A stretch of DNA of 40,814 nt from JAVKBW01 sp964352715. GTDB lineage: Bacteria; Pseudomonadota; Alphaproteobacteria; UBA8366; Aestuariispiraceae. The DNA lies in NCBI GenBank assembly GCA_964352715.1, contig CAYGSU010000035.1, positions 1 through 40,814 of the forward strand. Reading direction: 5' to 3'. The notes under the pieces are model-generated. The model worked only from the letters and a program-made list of their open reading frames with translations. It was not told the origin of the DNA and did not search any database. Both the position numbers and the translations under genes were made by a program. Shown piece after piece: positions 1 to 7,298 of the stretch; position 1 is the first letter of the stretch, and each line of letters opens with the position of its first letter.

Positions 1-62
1 TCGCGAAAATGCCTTAATGCGGCGCTTGGCATTGGCATGACTTTCGCGTATTCCCCGTCAAT

Positions 63-1424
63 ATGAATCTGGAAAACACAAAAAGCGGCGCGACAGCGCA
101 AAAAGTGGGCATTGTCAGCCTTGGCTGCCCGAAGGCGCTTGTCGATTCCGAACGCATCCTGACCAGGCTGCGGTCGGAAGGTTACGAGATTTCCGGCGAC
201 TACGCCGACGCCAATGTGGTGATCGTCAATACCTGCGGGTTTCTGGATTCCGCGAAGGCGGAAAGCCTGGACGCCATCGGCGAGGCCATGGCGGCGAACG
301 GAAAGGTCATCGTTACCGGCTGCATGGGCGCGGAACCGGAAAGCATCACGAAGGAATACCCCAACGTTCTGGCCGTCACCGGGCCGCATCAGTATGAGGC
401 GGTTGTCGGCGCGGTGCATGACGCCGCCCCGCCGCTGCATGATCCCTATGCCGATCTGGTGCCGCCGGAAGGTCTGCACCTGACGCCGCGCCATTACGCG
501 TATCTGAAGATTTCCGAAGGCTGCAACAACCGCTGCAGCTTCTGCATCATCCCGCATCTGCGCGGCGATCTGGTCAGCCGGCCGGCGGCGAAGGTGATGT
601 ACGAGGCGGAACGGCTGGTCGATGCCGGGGTCAAGGAACTGCTGGTGATTTCGCAGGATACCAGCGCCTATGGCGTCGATCTGAAATACGCCGCCAGCAA
701 CTGGCATGGCGAGGCAGTGACCGCGCGGTTCTACGATCTGGCCAAGAATCTCGGCAAGCTCGGCGCCTGGATACGGCTGCACTACGTGTACCCCTATCCG
801 CATGTCGACAAGGTCATCCCGCTGATGGCGGACGGCCATGTGTTGCCGTATCTGGATATTCCGTTCCAGCATGCCAGCCCGAAGATACTGAAAACCATGC
901 GGCGGCCGGCGCACCAGGAAAAGACGCTGGAGCGGATCAACGGCTGGCGCGAAATCTGCCCCGATCTTGTCATCCGCTCGACCTTCATCGTCGGCTTTCC
1001 CGGCGAAACGGAAGAGGACTTCAACTTCCTGCTCGACTGGATGGAGGAAGCGCAGATCGACCGCGCCGGCTGCTTCAAATATGAACCGGTCGAAGGCGCG
1101 TCGGCGAATGTCATCGACGGCATCGTGCCCGAACCGGTGAAGCAGGAACGCTACGAACGGTTCATGGAACGCCAGCAGGCAATCAGCGCGGCGAAACTGC
1201 AGGGGCGGATCGGTACCGAGCTGGACGTGATCGTCGATGAAGTTGATGATGACGGTGCTGTCTGCCGGTCGTATGCCGATGCGCCGGAAATCGACGGCAA
1301 TGTTTTCATCGACAGCGAAGACCTCGACGGGGTCGATCAGGACGGGTTGTCGCCGGGCGATATCCTGACAGTCGAAATCGACGAGGCCAGCGAGCACGAC
1401 CTTTGGGGTGTTCCATGCTTGTAA
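63..1424 (+). CDS. rimO: Ribosomal protein S12 methylthiotransferase RimO
   Basis: This is a radical-SAM enzyme that adds a methylthio group to the conserved aspartate of ribosomal protein S12 in the cytoplasm. The 453-aa length is normal for RimO. The N-terminal UPF0004 domain carries the three cysteines for the auxiliary 4Fe-4S cluster (C22 in SLGCPK, C58 in NTCGF, C87 in TGCMG). The radical-SAM CxxxCxxC motif is at C154, C158 and C161 (GCNNRCSFC), and a TRAM domain fills the last ~70 residues. The SLGCPKALVDSE start and the CSFCIIP context favour RimO over MiaB. No clear Shine-Dalgarno precedes the ATG. The last codons overlap the start of the downstream LpxR-like gene by 10 nt, so the two are probably cotranslated although their functions are unrelated. 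Confidence 0.96.
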   Translation: MNLENTKSGATAQKVGIVSLGCPKALVDSERILTRLRSEGYEISGDYADANVVIVNTCGFLDSAKAESLDAIGEAMAANGKVIVTGCMGAEPESITKEYPNVLAVTGPHQYEAVVGAVHDAAPPLHDPYADLVPPEGLHLTPRHYAYLKISEGCNNRCSFCIIPHLRGDLVSRPAAKVMYEAERLVDAGVKELLVISQDTSAYGVDLKYAASNWHGEAVTARFYDLAKNLGKLGAWIRLHYVYPYPHVDKVIPLMADGHVLPYLDIPFQHASPKILKTMRRPAHQEKTLERINGWREICPDLVIRSTFIVGFPGETEEDFNFLLDWMEEAQIDRAGCFKYEPVEGASANVIDGIVPEPVKQERYERFMERQQAISAAKLQGRIGTELDVIVDEVDDDGAVCRSYADAPEIDGNVFIDSEDLDGVDQDGLSPGDILTVEIDEASEHDLWGVPCL

Positions 1425-2428
1425 GAACCGGTATCGCCGCTTTCGTTCTGACCCTCACGCTCAGCGTTGCCGCTGCGCAGGAAACCGATGCTGATACGCG
1501 CGGCACCTACAGCGCGACCTACGAAAACGATATTTTCGCCGGTACCGACCGGGGTTATTCAAACGGTGTGCTGTTCCAGTATATCAGCGCCGCTGACCAG
1601 GTGCCGGATTTTCTGGACTCGGTGCAGGATAATCTGACCTGGCTGACGGGCGCGCAGAAATGGCACTGGAGCGTCGGGCTGGGCCAGAACATGTACACGC
1701 CGCAGGACCTGACGGTCGCCAACCCCTCGATCGACGACCGGCCCTATGCCGGGTTTCTGTATGCAACGATCGGCCTGATCGCTGACGACAACCGGCCGGA
1801 TGTCGGCATTCTCGACGTGCTGCAGCTTGATATCGGGGTGACCGGACCGGCTTCGTTCGCCGAGGAAACACAGATTTTCGTGCATGATCTGATCGACACG
1901 ACAGATCCGCAAGGCTGGGACACGCAGATCGAGAACGAAGTAGCCTTCCGGCTGCTGTATGAGCGGGTCTGGAAAACCGGCCACGACAAGAACGATATTC
2001 CGCTGATAGGGATGGAATACGATGTTACGCCCCATGTCGGCGGATCGCTTGGCACCGCGGAAACCTATGTCGGCGCCGGGATCGGATTCCGGATCGGCGA
2101 CGACCTGGAAGACGATTACGGGCCGCCTCGGGTGCGGCCGGCGCTTGGCGGGCCTGGCTTCTTCGAGGACAAGGACGGCTTTTCCTGGTATCTGTTTTCC
2201 GGCATTGCGGCCCGTGCCGTCGCACGCGACATGTTTGTCGAAGGTAACCTGTTCAAGGACAGCAGAGGCGTTGACCTTGAGCATTTTCAGGGCGATCTGC
2301 AGAGCGGTTTCGCTATTCAGGTCTTTCAAACGGAATTTGCCTTCACCTATGTGGTCCGCTCGCCGCAGTTCCGGGGACAGGATAATTTCTCGAAATTCGG
2401 CTCCGTCAACGCGCGGTTCCGGTTCTAG
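1415..2428 (+). CDS. LpxR-like outer-membrane lipid A deacylase (DUF2219)
   Basis: This is a predicted outer-membrane beta-barrel of the LpxR/DUF2219 family, whose founder removes the 3'-acyloxyacyl group of lipid A. From the ATG at 1415 the 337-aa protein begins with a signal peptide (MLVRTGIAAFVL, small residues, then AAAQE as a likely cleavage site). The family signature follows: ENDIFAGTDRGYSNG contains the Asn-Asp pair used by LpxR, then DDRPYAG and PQGWDTQ. The C-terminus ends in an alternating F-x-F strand (ARFRF), as barrel proteins do. A TTG four codons upstream (1403) is in frame, but the ATG has a GGGG-type ribosome site. Enzymatic activity is inferred from family membership only. 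Confidence 0.82.
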   Translation: MLVRTGIAAFVLTLTLSVAAAQETDADTRGTYSATYENDIFAGTDRGYSNGVLFQYISAADQVPDFLDSVQDNLTWLTGAQKWHWSVGLGQNMYTPQDLTVANPSIDDRPYAGFLYATIGLIADDNRPDVGILDVLQLDIGVTGPASFAEETQIFVHDLIDTTDPQGWDTQIENEVAFRLLYERVWKTGHDKNDIPLIGMEYDVTPHVGGSLGTAETYVGAGIGFRIGDDLEDDYGPPRVRPALGGPGFFEDKDGFSWYLFSGIAARAVARDMFVEGNLFKDSRGVDLEHFQGDLQSGFAIQVFQTEFAFTYVVRSPQFRGQDNFSKFGSVNARFRF

Positions 2429-2434
2429 AGCGGT

Positions 2435-3103
2435 TCAGCTCGTTACCGCCTGACCGGGCATGTCTTCCGGCGCGAACGGCGCAGGTTTGACCGGCGTTGC
2501 CTGAACGCGGCCTGAAGCGCTCGCCAGCAGGCAGCCGACCACCTGGTGCCGGAACAGGTCGAGATCTTCCGGTATCCAGTGCAAACAGTTTCGTGTTTTA
2601 GACCATTCGATCCGCCGGCACAGGGCGACGGCCGCGTCAAAGCCTTCCCGTCCTTCAAAGATTTCCCGTTCCGCGCCGATCATCGGGCCGCCGTCATTCG
2701 CCATTTCCCGCATCGCATCGTCCGACAGCATGTCGCGAAACGCCTTGTCGGTCGCAAACAGCCAGCGCCGTGCATCGGGCAGCAGTCTGATCGGCCCGGC
2801 GACGGAATGCGGAAACATGCCTGACAGCCAGCGCGCGCCGATTTCATAATTGCGCGATCGGGAGCCGCCGGACTGGCAGGAAAAATCGGTGTAGATCAGC
2901 AGCGTGCCGACGGAATGCAGCAGGCCGGCGCAGATATCGCTGCGGCCCGCCCCGTCGGCCCGGGCGCGGTCTGCAACGCAGAGCGAGCGCGAAAGAATGG
3001 TCTCGGACCCGCAGTAGCAGACATCGCCCGCAGCCTTCATCCAGCCGAACAACGTATCGACAAAGGTATCCGCGTCGCCCGTCCAATGTGGCGTGATAAG
3101 CAT
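2435..3103 (-). CDS. PhnZ-like HD-family protein with degraded metal ligands
   Basis: This 222-aa protein resembles the HD-domain phosphonate oxygenase family of PhnZ (the phosphonate-operon HDIG group). Matching stretches are a GARWL helix (residues 89-93), PIRL...ARRWLFATD (104-119) and GGPM (138-141), all in the usual order. The residues expected to bind iron are not there. The HD pair reads H63-S64 with T67 where a second His is usual, the His before GARWL is Asn/Tyr, and the His after PIRL is Leu/Pro. It may be a structural or regulatory relative without oxygenase activity. The ATG at 3103 was chosen because AAGGA lies 9 nt upstream; an in-frame TTG at 3139 would add 12 residues. It lies tail-to-tail with the LpxR-like gene, 6 nt away. 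No phosphonate genes are nearby. Confidence 0.6.
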   Translation of the reverse strand: MLITPHWTGDADTFVDTLFGWMKAAGDVCYCGSETILSRSLCVADRARADGAGRSDICAGLLHSVGTLLIYTDFSCQSGGSRSRNYEIGARWLSGMFPHSVAGPIRLLPDARRWLFATDKAFRDMLSDDAMREMANDGGPMIGAEREIFEGREGFDAAVALCRRIEWSKTRNCLHWIPEDLDLFRHQVVGCLLASASGRVQATPVKPAPFAPEDMPGQAVTS

Positions 3104-3204
3104 GTGCCAGGGTCCTTCAGTAACTGTCCGGATCGACAATCGAGTCCTTCAATTTACTTAGTCTGGCAGATGAATGTTTATGAAGTTGTAAAGTAAAGTG
3201 AATC

Positions 3205-3240
3205 TTTTATTTCAAAAAACTTGAACGGTCCTAAAGACCG
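3205..3240 (-). terminator. Intrinsic terminator of the fliF-to-QueF-like operon
   Basis: Reading leftwards, CGGTC-TTTAG-GACCG (3240-3226) forms a short hairpin followed by TTCAAGTTTTTT. A second small inverted repeat, TTCAA/TTGAA (3211-3225), overlaps the T-rich tail. The TAG stop codon of the QueF-like gene (3231-3233) sits in the loop of the first hairpin, so the terminator is placed at the very end of the long minus-strand flagellar operon. Confidence 0.6.
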
Positions 3241-3644
3241 CCGGCCCGGCCGATCAGGGTTTTGTTGTCCCAGCGCGGCTGTTTGTCTTCGACCAGAACC
3301 CGCTGCACGGTACCGTCGGGGTGTTCGCGGGTCAGCACCAGTTGCAGCCAGCGCGGCACCAGTTCGTTGTTAAGGTCGTCCAGAATGACGGCGGCCACTG
3401 TCTCCATCGCGCTTGCCGCATTGTCCGGCGCGGGCAGGTCCTTCAGATAGGCGGCGAACCCGTCGCCGTCGAGAACGCTTTTATAGGGGATGTAGGACAG
3501 GCGGATCACCGCACCGATGGCGGTAACCGTGCCGTCCAGATTGCACAGAAACTCGACCTTGGCGTCGGGCAGGGGGATCGTCAGGATCCGCTCCTGCCGG
3601 GCCACACGGATGTCAGGCTCAATGCCTTCCAGGTCGGTATTCAT
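3231..3644 (-). CDS. QueF-like T-fold protein (degenerate nitrile reductase relative)
   Basis: This is a 137-aa protein. Its centre lines up with the T-fold of the short QueF family (7-cyano-7-deazaguanine reductase, queuosine pathway): a FLC (C34) then D-G, a YIP turn after about 17 residues, an AYL strand, and a DDLNNELVPRW helix that matches the DL...LDPRW part of QueF. The Cys that forms the thioimide in QueF is conserved. The Asp of the TGQPD motif and the Glu-Ser of VESKSL are not (GTVTA and LDGDG here), so standard reductase activity is doubtful. The start codon overlaps the fliK-like stop by 4 nt (ATGA), and this is the last gene of the flagellar operon. Its function is unknown. The family assignment comes from reading the motifs, without a database search. 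Confidence 0.5.
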   Translation of the reverse strand: MNTDLEGIEPDIRVARQERILTIPLPDAKVEFLCNLDGTVTAIGAVIRLSYIPYKSVLDGDGFAAYLKDLPAPDNAASAMETVAAVILDDLNNELVPRWLQLVLTREHPDGTVQRVLVEDKQPRWDNKTLIGRAGGL

Positions 3645-5311
3645 ACCGTTACTCCGCTGGACCGTTCGGCCGGATCGTCGCTTGCCGGCACCAGATCAAA
3701 GGCTTTTACCACGTGATAGCCGACCGACCCTGTCAGGCCGAGTGCTTGCAGCGTGGAGGTGAACAGCGATTGTATATCGGCGCGCATCTCCTGTGAAACC
3801 GGCTGCATGGTTCGGATCATCAGCGTCAGTTGTTTTTCACGGACCAGACCGTCGAACTGATAGGGGCCGAGCCGGGAAAAATTCGCTTCGATAACAAAGC
3901 GCTGGCCCTGCTTTTCCTTATCGGGCCTGTCCTCGTCGTCTGCATTCCTGTCTTTCACATACAGGCGCAGAGGTTCGATATCATCCGGGGTCAGAACCGG
4001 CAGATGAAACAGCCGCCAGTCTGCGCCAGCGCCGTCTTTCGCCCGCCCCTTCAGCGACGCGAATTCCTGTTCCAGCGCGCCAGAGCCGGCGGCTGTGCGT
4101 TTCAGGGCGCGCATGCCGTCCTGGCCGAGCCAGCGGTCGAGCGCACCGCCGCGCAAAGCCTGAAGAAAGAAGACCATCGCCAGTCCCATTTGCGGCCCCG
4201 GCTGTGGCACAAGCTGCAGCACGACCGATTGCGTCGCGGCGGGTGCGGCGGCCTGAAGAGCGTCAATGGCCTGGCGCAACGCCTCGTAGGTCGGGGCCAT
4301 GCCGTGCGGCAGACCCGGTGACGGGGTGGCCGGCAGAACCGGCCTGCCGGCAATTTCCAGCAGCAATTGCGTGCCGATCGGTGCGGGAGACCGTGTGCCG
4401 AGCGTCAGCAGGCCGTTTGCGGTCGACACAACCGTCTGACCATCGACCGTTGCCCCGGTGACCGTCGCAAGAATACCGGTCTGGCCCGTCGCCGACAGTG
4501 GCGGTTGCCCTGCTGACGGCAGATGCAGTGCCAGAATTCGGACCGGCAGATACGCGCCTTTGGGCAGTGCTGAAGCGCCGGTAGTCCCTGCGCCGGGCGC
4601 GGCCGAGGTCGACGGCGGTGCCGGTGGAACAGCAGGCGCGGCAGAAGCTGGCGCTGACCGTGTTGTTGCAGGCGACGCGCCTGACGATGAGGCAGGCGGT
4701 GGAGGGCTGGTGCCGGCTGTCTGCACTGGCGGCACCCCGGTTGTACCGGTCGATACCGGTGCGGTTGCCTGTGGTGAAAAGGAGGGGCCGGACACCGTCG
4801 CGGCAACCGTTGCCCCTTGGGTCAGGCTGGTTGTGACGGGCGTTCCGGATAGCGTCGGCGGGGCTGAATTCGCCGTCTGTGCCGCTGTTGCAGCGCCTCC
4901 GGCTTTTGTCGGGCCGGGAGTGACGATGCCCGGTCCTGATCCTGTCGCGGGTTTTGCCGGCGGCTGTTGAATGAGAACCTGCAGCGGCGGGCCCAGATCG
5001 GTCACCTGCAGGATCAGCGTGGCGTTTGCCGGTATGCCTGGCGGCAAAGGTGCGGGCAGGGCAACCTGAACCGGCCCTTGCGGTGTATTCAGTGTTATTT
5101 GCGCCTCTGATCGGGCAGCCAGTGTACCGGTTACGGTCGATCCGATACGTTGCAGGGCGCGCTCGACCGAAGGTGGCGGATCGGGGACTGATCCTGCGGT
5201 GCCACCGGATACGTTGCCGCTGTTCGCGCCGCTTGCCCCGGTCGTGGCGGAAACCGCCGACCCGGTCTGGGTGGCGATTCCGGAACCGGAGGGGGGGATC
5301 GGCGTGCTCAT
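3641..5311 (-). CDS. Second FliK-like hook-length control protein (Flg_hook C-terminus)
   Basis: This is a 556-aa protein with two parts. Residues 1-~350 are Pro/Ala/Thr/Gly-rich and of low complexity, as in the variable ruler part of FliK proteins, with short beta-like islands. The C-terminal ~120 residues (RFVIEANFSRLGPYQFDGLV, then LTLMIRT, ending YHVVKAFDLVP) look like the globular Flg_hook domain. Hook-length control proteins measure the hook and switch export specificity at FlhB. A more canonical FliK is encoded at 19211-20797, so this is a paralogue or a related protein with a different role. It follows flhG by 44 nt and is translationally coupled to the QueF-like gene. A GTAAGGTAG sequence precedes the ATG. 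Confidence 0.7.
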   Translation of the reverse strand: MSTPIPPSGSGIATQTGSAVSATTGASGANSGNVSGGTAGSVPDPPPSVERALQRIGSTVTGTLAARSEAQITLNTPQGPVQVALPAPLPPGIPANATLILQVTDLGPPLQVLIQQPPAKPATGSGPGIVTPGPTKAGGAATAAQTANSAPPTLSGTPVTTSLTQGATVAATVSGPSFSPQATAPVSTGTTGVPPVQTAGTSPPPPASSSGASPATTRSAPASAAPAVPPAPPSTSAAPGAGTTGASALPKGAYLPVRILALHLPSAGQPPLSATGQTGILATVTGATVDGQTVVSTANGLLTLGTRSPAPIGTQLLLEIAGRPVLPATPSPGLPHGMAPTYEALRQAIDALQAAAPAATQSVVLQLVPQPGPQMGLAMVFFLQALRGGALDRWLGQDGMRALKRTAAGSGALEQEFASLKGRAKDGAGADWRLFHLPVLTPDDIEPLRLYVKDRNADDEDRPDKEKQGQRFVIEANFSRLGPYQFDGLVREKQLTLMIRTMQPVSQEMRADIQSLFTSTLQALGLTGSVGYHVVKAFDLVPASDDPAERSSGVTV

Positions 5312-5355
5312 CTACCTTACAGGGACCTTCCAAACGGCCAAGTATACCCGCGCAC

Positions 5356-6138
5356 CTATCCGAACAGAGTTGACGCGATGGTTTCGACATCGGCGCCGGC
5401 TTCGCTGTTCGGCGAACGGATCAGCAGCGGCATCTGCGCCCGGATCGCCTCGCGCACGCGATTGTCGCGCCGGATCACGCCGGCCAGTTTCGGTTCCGCC
5501 TGCAGGAAGTTCCGACAGGCTTTGGCGAGAGTCTCGAATGTCTTCTTGCCGCGCGACTGACTTTCCGCCGCATTGACGACGATGCGAATATTCGCATCGG
5601 CCTTTGCCTTGTGCGCCAGCTTGATGAAGGCGTAGGCATCGGTCAGCGATGTCGGCTCATCGTTGATCACCAGCAGGCAATGTTCGGCAGGACCGGCGAA
5701 TAGCTGCACCAGGCGGTCTACGCCGGCGCCCAGATCCAGCACCACCCTGTCATAGTTTTTGGCGACTTCAACGATATCCTGCCGTAACCGGATAATCCGG
5801 GGCGGCGGCAGGCTGGCGATCGACCCGCTGCCTGACCTGCCGGGAAGAATATCGAACCCGCCTTCGGTATAGTGGTGAACCGCGTCCTTGACCGAACGCT
5901 TGCCGTCGACCACCTCGCCGACATCGTGCTTCGGCATCAGGCCGAGTTGAATATCGACATTCGCCATGCCCAGATCGCCGTCGAACAGCAGAATCTTCTT
6001 GCCGGCATGCGCCAGCGTGTGCGCCAGCGTAATCGCGAACCAGGTCTTGCCGACGCCGCCCTTGCCGCTGGCAACGGCGATCAGCCGACGTCCGTCAACA
6101 GGGGCGGACTTTTTCGGTACTGATAGTTCATCACTCAT
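5356..6138 (-). CDS. flhG: FlhG/FleN-type MinD-like ATPase controlling flagellar number
   Basis: This is a 260-aa cytoplasmic P-loop ATPase of the MinD/ParA group. It has the deviant Walker A GKGGVGKTW near residues 26-34, DGDLGMANVDI (the A' region) near 60 and DLGAGVD near 130. FlhG proteins restrain flagellar number, usually by acting on FlhF and on sigma-54 activators. Assignment to FlhG rather than another ParA rests on the gene order flhA-flhF-flhG, with only 18 nt between flhF and this gene. The C-terminus ends soon after the ATPase fold (TIASTLFG), without an obvious long amphipathic membrane helix. Confidence 0.88.
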   Translation of the reverse strand: MSDELSVPKKSAPVDGRRLIAVASGKGGVGKTWFAITLAHTLAHAGKKILLFDGDLGMANVDIQLGLMPKHDVGEVVDGKRSVKDAVHHYTEGGFDILPGRSGSGSIASLPPPRIIRLRQDIVEVAKNYDRVVLDLGAGVDRLVQLFAGPAEHCLLVINDEPTSLTDAYAFIKLAHKAKADANIRIVVNAAESQSRGKKTFETLAKACRNFLQAEPKLAGVIRRDNRVREAIRAQMPLLIRSPNSEAGADVETIASTLFG

Positions 6139-6156
6139 GGCAGGACTTTCGTAGCA

Positions 6157-7197
6157 TCATGTTCCGGTTTCTTTCGCGGGTTTCCCCGCTGTTTTCCCCG
6201 ATGATTTCGTGGCCGAGGACCAGATGGCGTTTTGTGCTCCCAGCGGAAGCAGTAATCGGGCCAGACCTTTCGGGCTAAGGGCTTCAAAGCCGTCGGTTAT
6301 CTGCGGCGACCGTCCGACATTGCTCAGCGCCAGCCCGCAGGCATCGGCGGCGGCGAGCATCGAACCCAGGCGGCGGGCGACATCGTAGCCGGTGATCAGC
6401 AGACGTTTCGGGCCGACGGGGCGGAAAGCTGTCGCAACTTCGGCGGCTTCCTCAGCATCGCGCCCTGCGCCCAGCACCATGACCGGTTCAAGGTCCATGG
6501 CTTCGGCCAGTTCGACGATGCGCGCCAGTTCCTCGAGATTGAACGGATTCGTGCCGGGTGTATCGATCAGTACCATTTCGTTCTTGCGGCACTGGGTCAG
6601 CGCCGCCGCCAGCGCTGACGGTTCGGCAGCGACATACAGGTTCGCGCCGAGCCTTTCGGCATACATTTTCAACTGCTCGACCGCTCCGACGCGCACCGGG
6701 TCGGCGGCGACCAGGTTGACCGGCAGGTCTTCTTCGTTGTCGGGCGTGTATGCCAGCGCTACACGCGCCGCCAGCTTCGCGCAGGCCACGGTCTTACCGG
6801 TGCCGGGCGGACCGATCATCATGATCGGGCCGCTGGCACCGGGCTTTTCCGGCAGTGGATTGAAATTGAACTCCTCGTCCAGCGCATAGGCCAACGCTTC
6901 GACCGGGCTGGAGTCGCCAAGAAACGAGGCTGTTCCGACAAGCCGGTCCGTCAATTCCCTTGGCGTGCCGTGCCGTTCCAGCGCGACGGTGATCTGTTCC
7001 AGCGTATCCAGCGCCGCGTCACCTTCGGCGTCAAACGGGTCGCGATCTTCCTTGCGGTCCACGGCGGCGGTAATACGGGCGCTGCGTGACCCTTCTTCTT
7101 CCTGGGTCGCGACAATGATCGCGTCGTCGCCCAGTTGCTCTCGCACCAGCGCCATCGCTTCCTGGATCGTATCCGCCTGAAAGGTCTTAAGCCGCAT
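6157..7197 (-). CDS. flhF: FlhF, SRP-type GTPase for flagellar placement
   Basis: This is a 346-aa member of the SRP54/FtsY/FlhF family that marks the flagellar pole. The N-terminus MRLKTFQADTIQEAM...LG and its basic/acidic linker are typical. The NG core follows with P-loop GPPGTGKT (129-136), the AADPVRVGAVEQL segment (~165-176), DTPGT (212-216) where SRP GTPases have DTAGR, and TGYD (269-272) where they have TKLD. The last two changes affect the switch and the guanine-specificity loop, so nucleotide handling may differ from the model enzymes. It is cotranscribed with flhA upstream (101-nt gap) and flhG downstream. A basic tail (KSSGKTAGK) closes the protein. Confidence 0.9.
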   Translation of the reverse strand: MRLKTFQADTIQEAMALVREQLGDDAIIVATQEEEGSRSARITAAVDRKEDRDPFDAEGDAALDTLEQITVALERHGTPRELTDRLVGTASFLGDSSPVEALAYALDEEFNFNPLPEKPGASGPIMMIGPPGTGKTVACAKLAARVALAYTPDNEEDLPVNLVAADPVRVGAVEQLKMYAERLGANLYVAAEPSALAAALTQCRKNEMVLIDTPGTNPFNLEELARIVELAEAMDLEPVMVLGAGRDAEEAAEVATAFRPVGPKRLLITGYDVARRLGSMLAAADACGLALSNVGRSPQITDGFEALSPKGLARLLLPLGAQNAIWSSATKSSGKTAGKPAKETGT

Positions 7198-7298
7198 GAG
7201 GGTAACCGCTGTCCTCTAACTTTCTTAATGTCATGCCTGATATTGATGCGTTTTATTCAATATAGTCAATTGTTTGCGAATAGTTGTTGATGCTCTGT

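Noticed and set aside
4263..5390. Open frame of 375 codons on the minus strand
   Set aside because: It overlaps the FliK-like gene in another frame, and its Arg/His/Ser-rich composition is a frame artefact of Pro/Ala/Thr-rich coding DNA.
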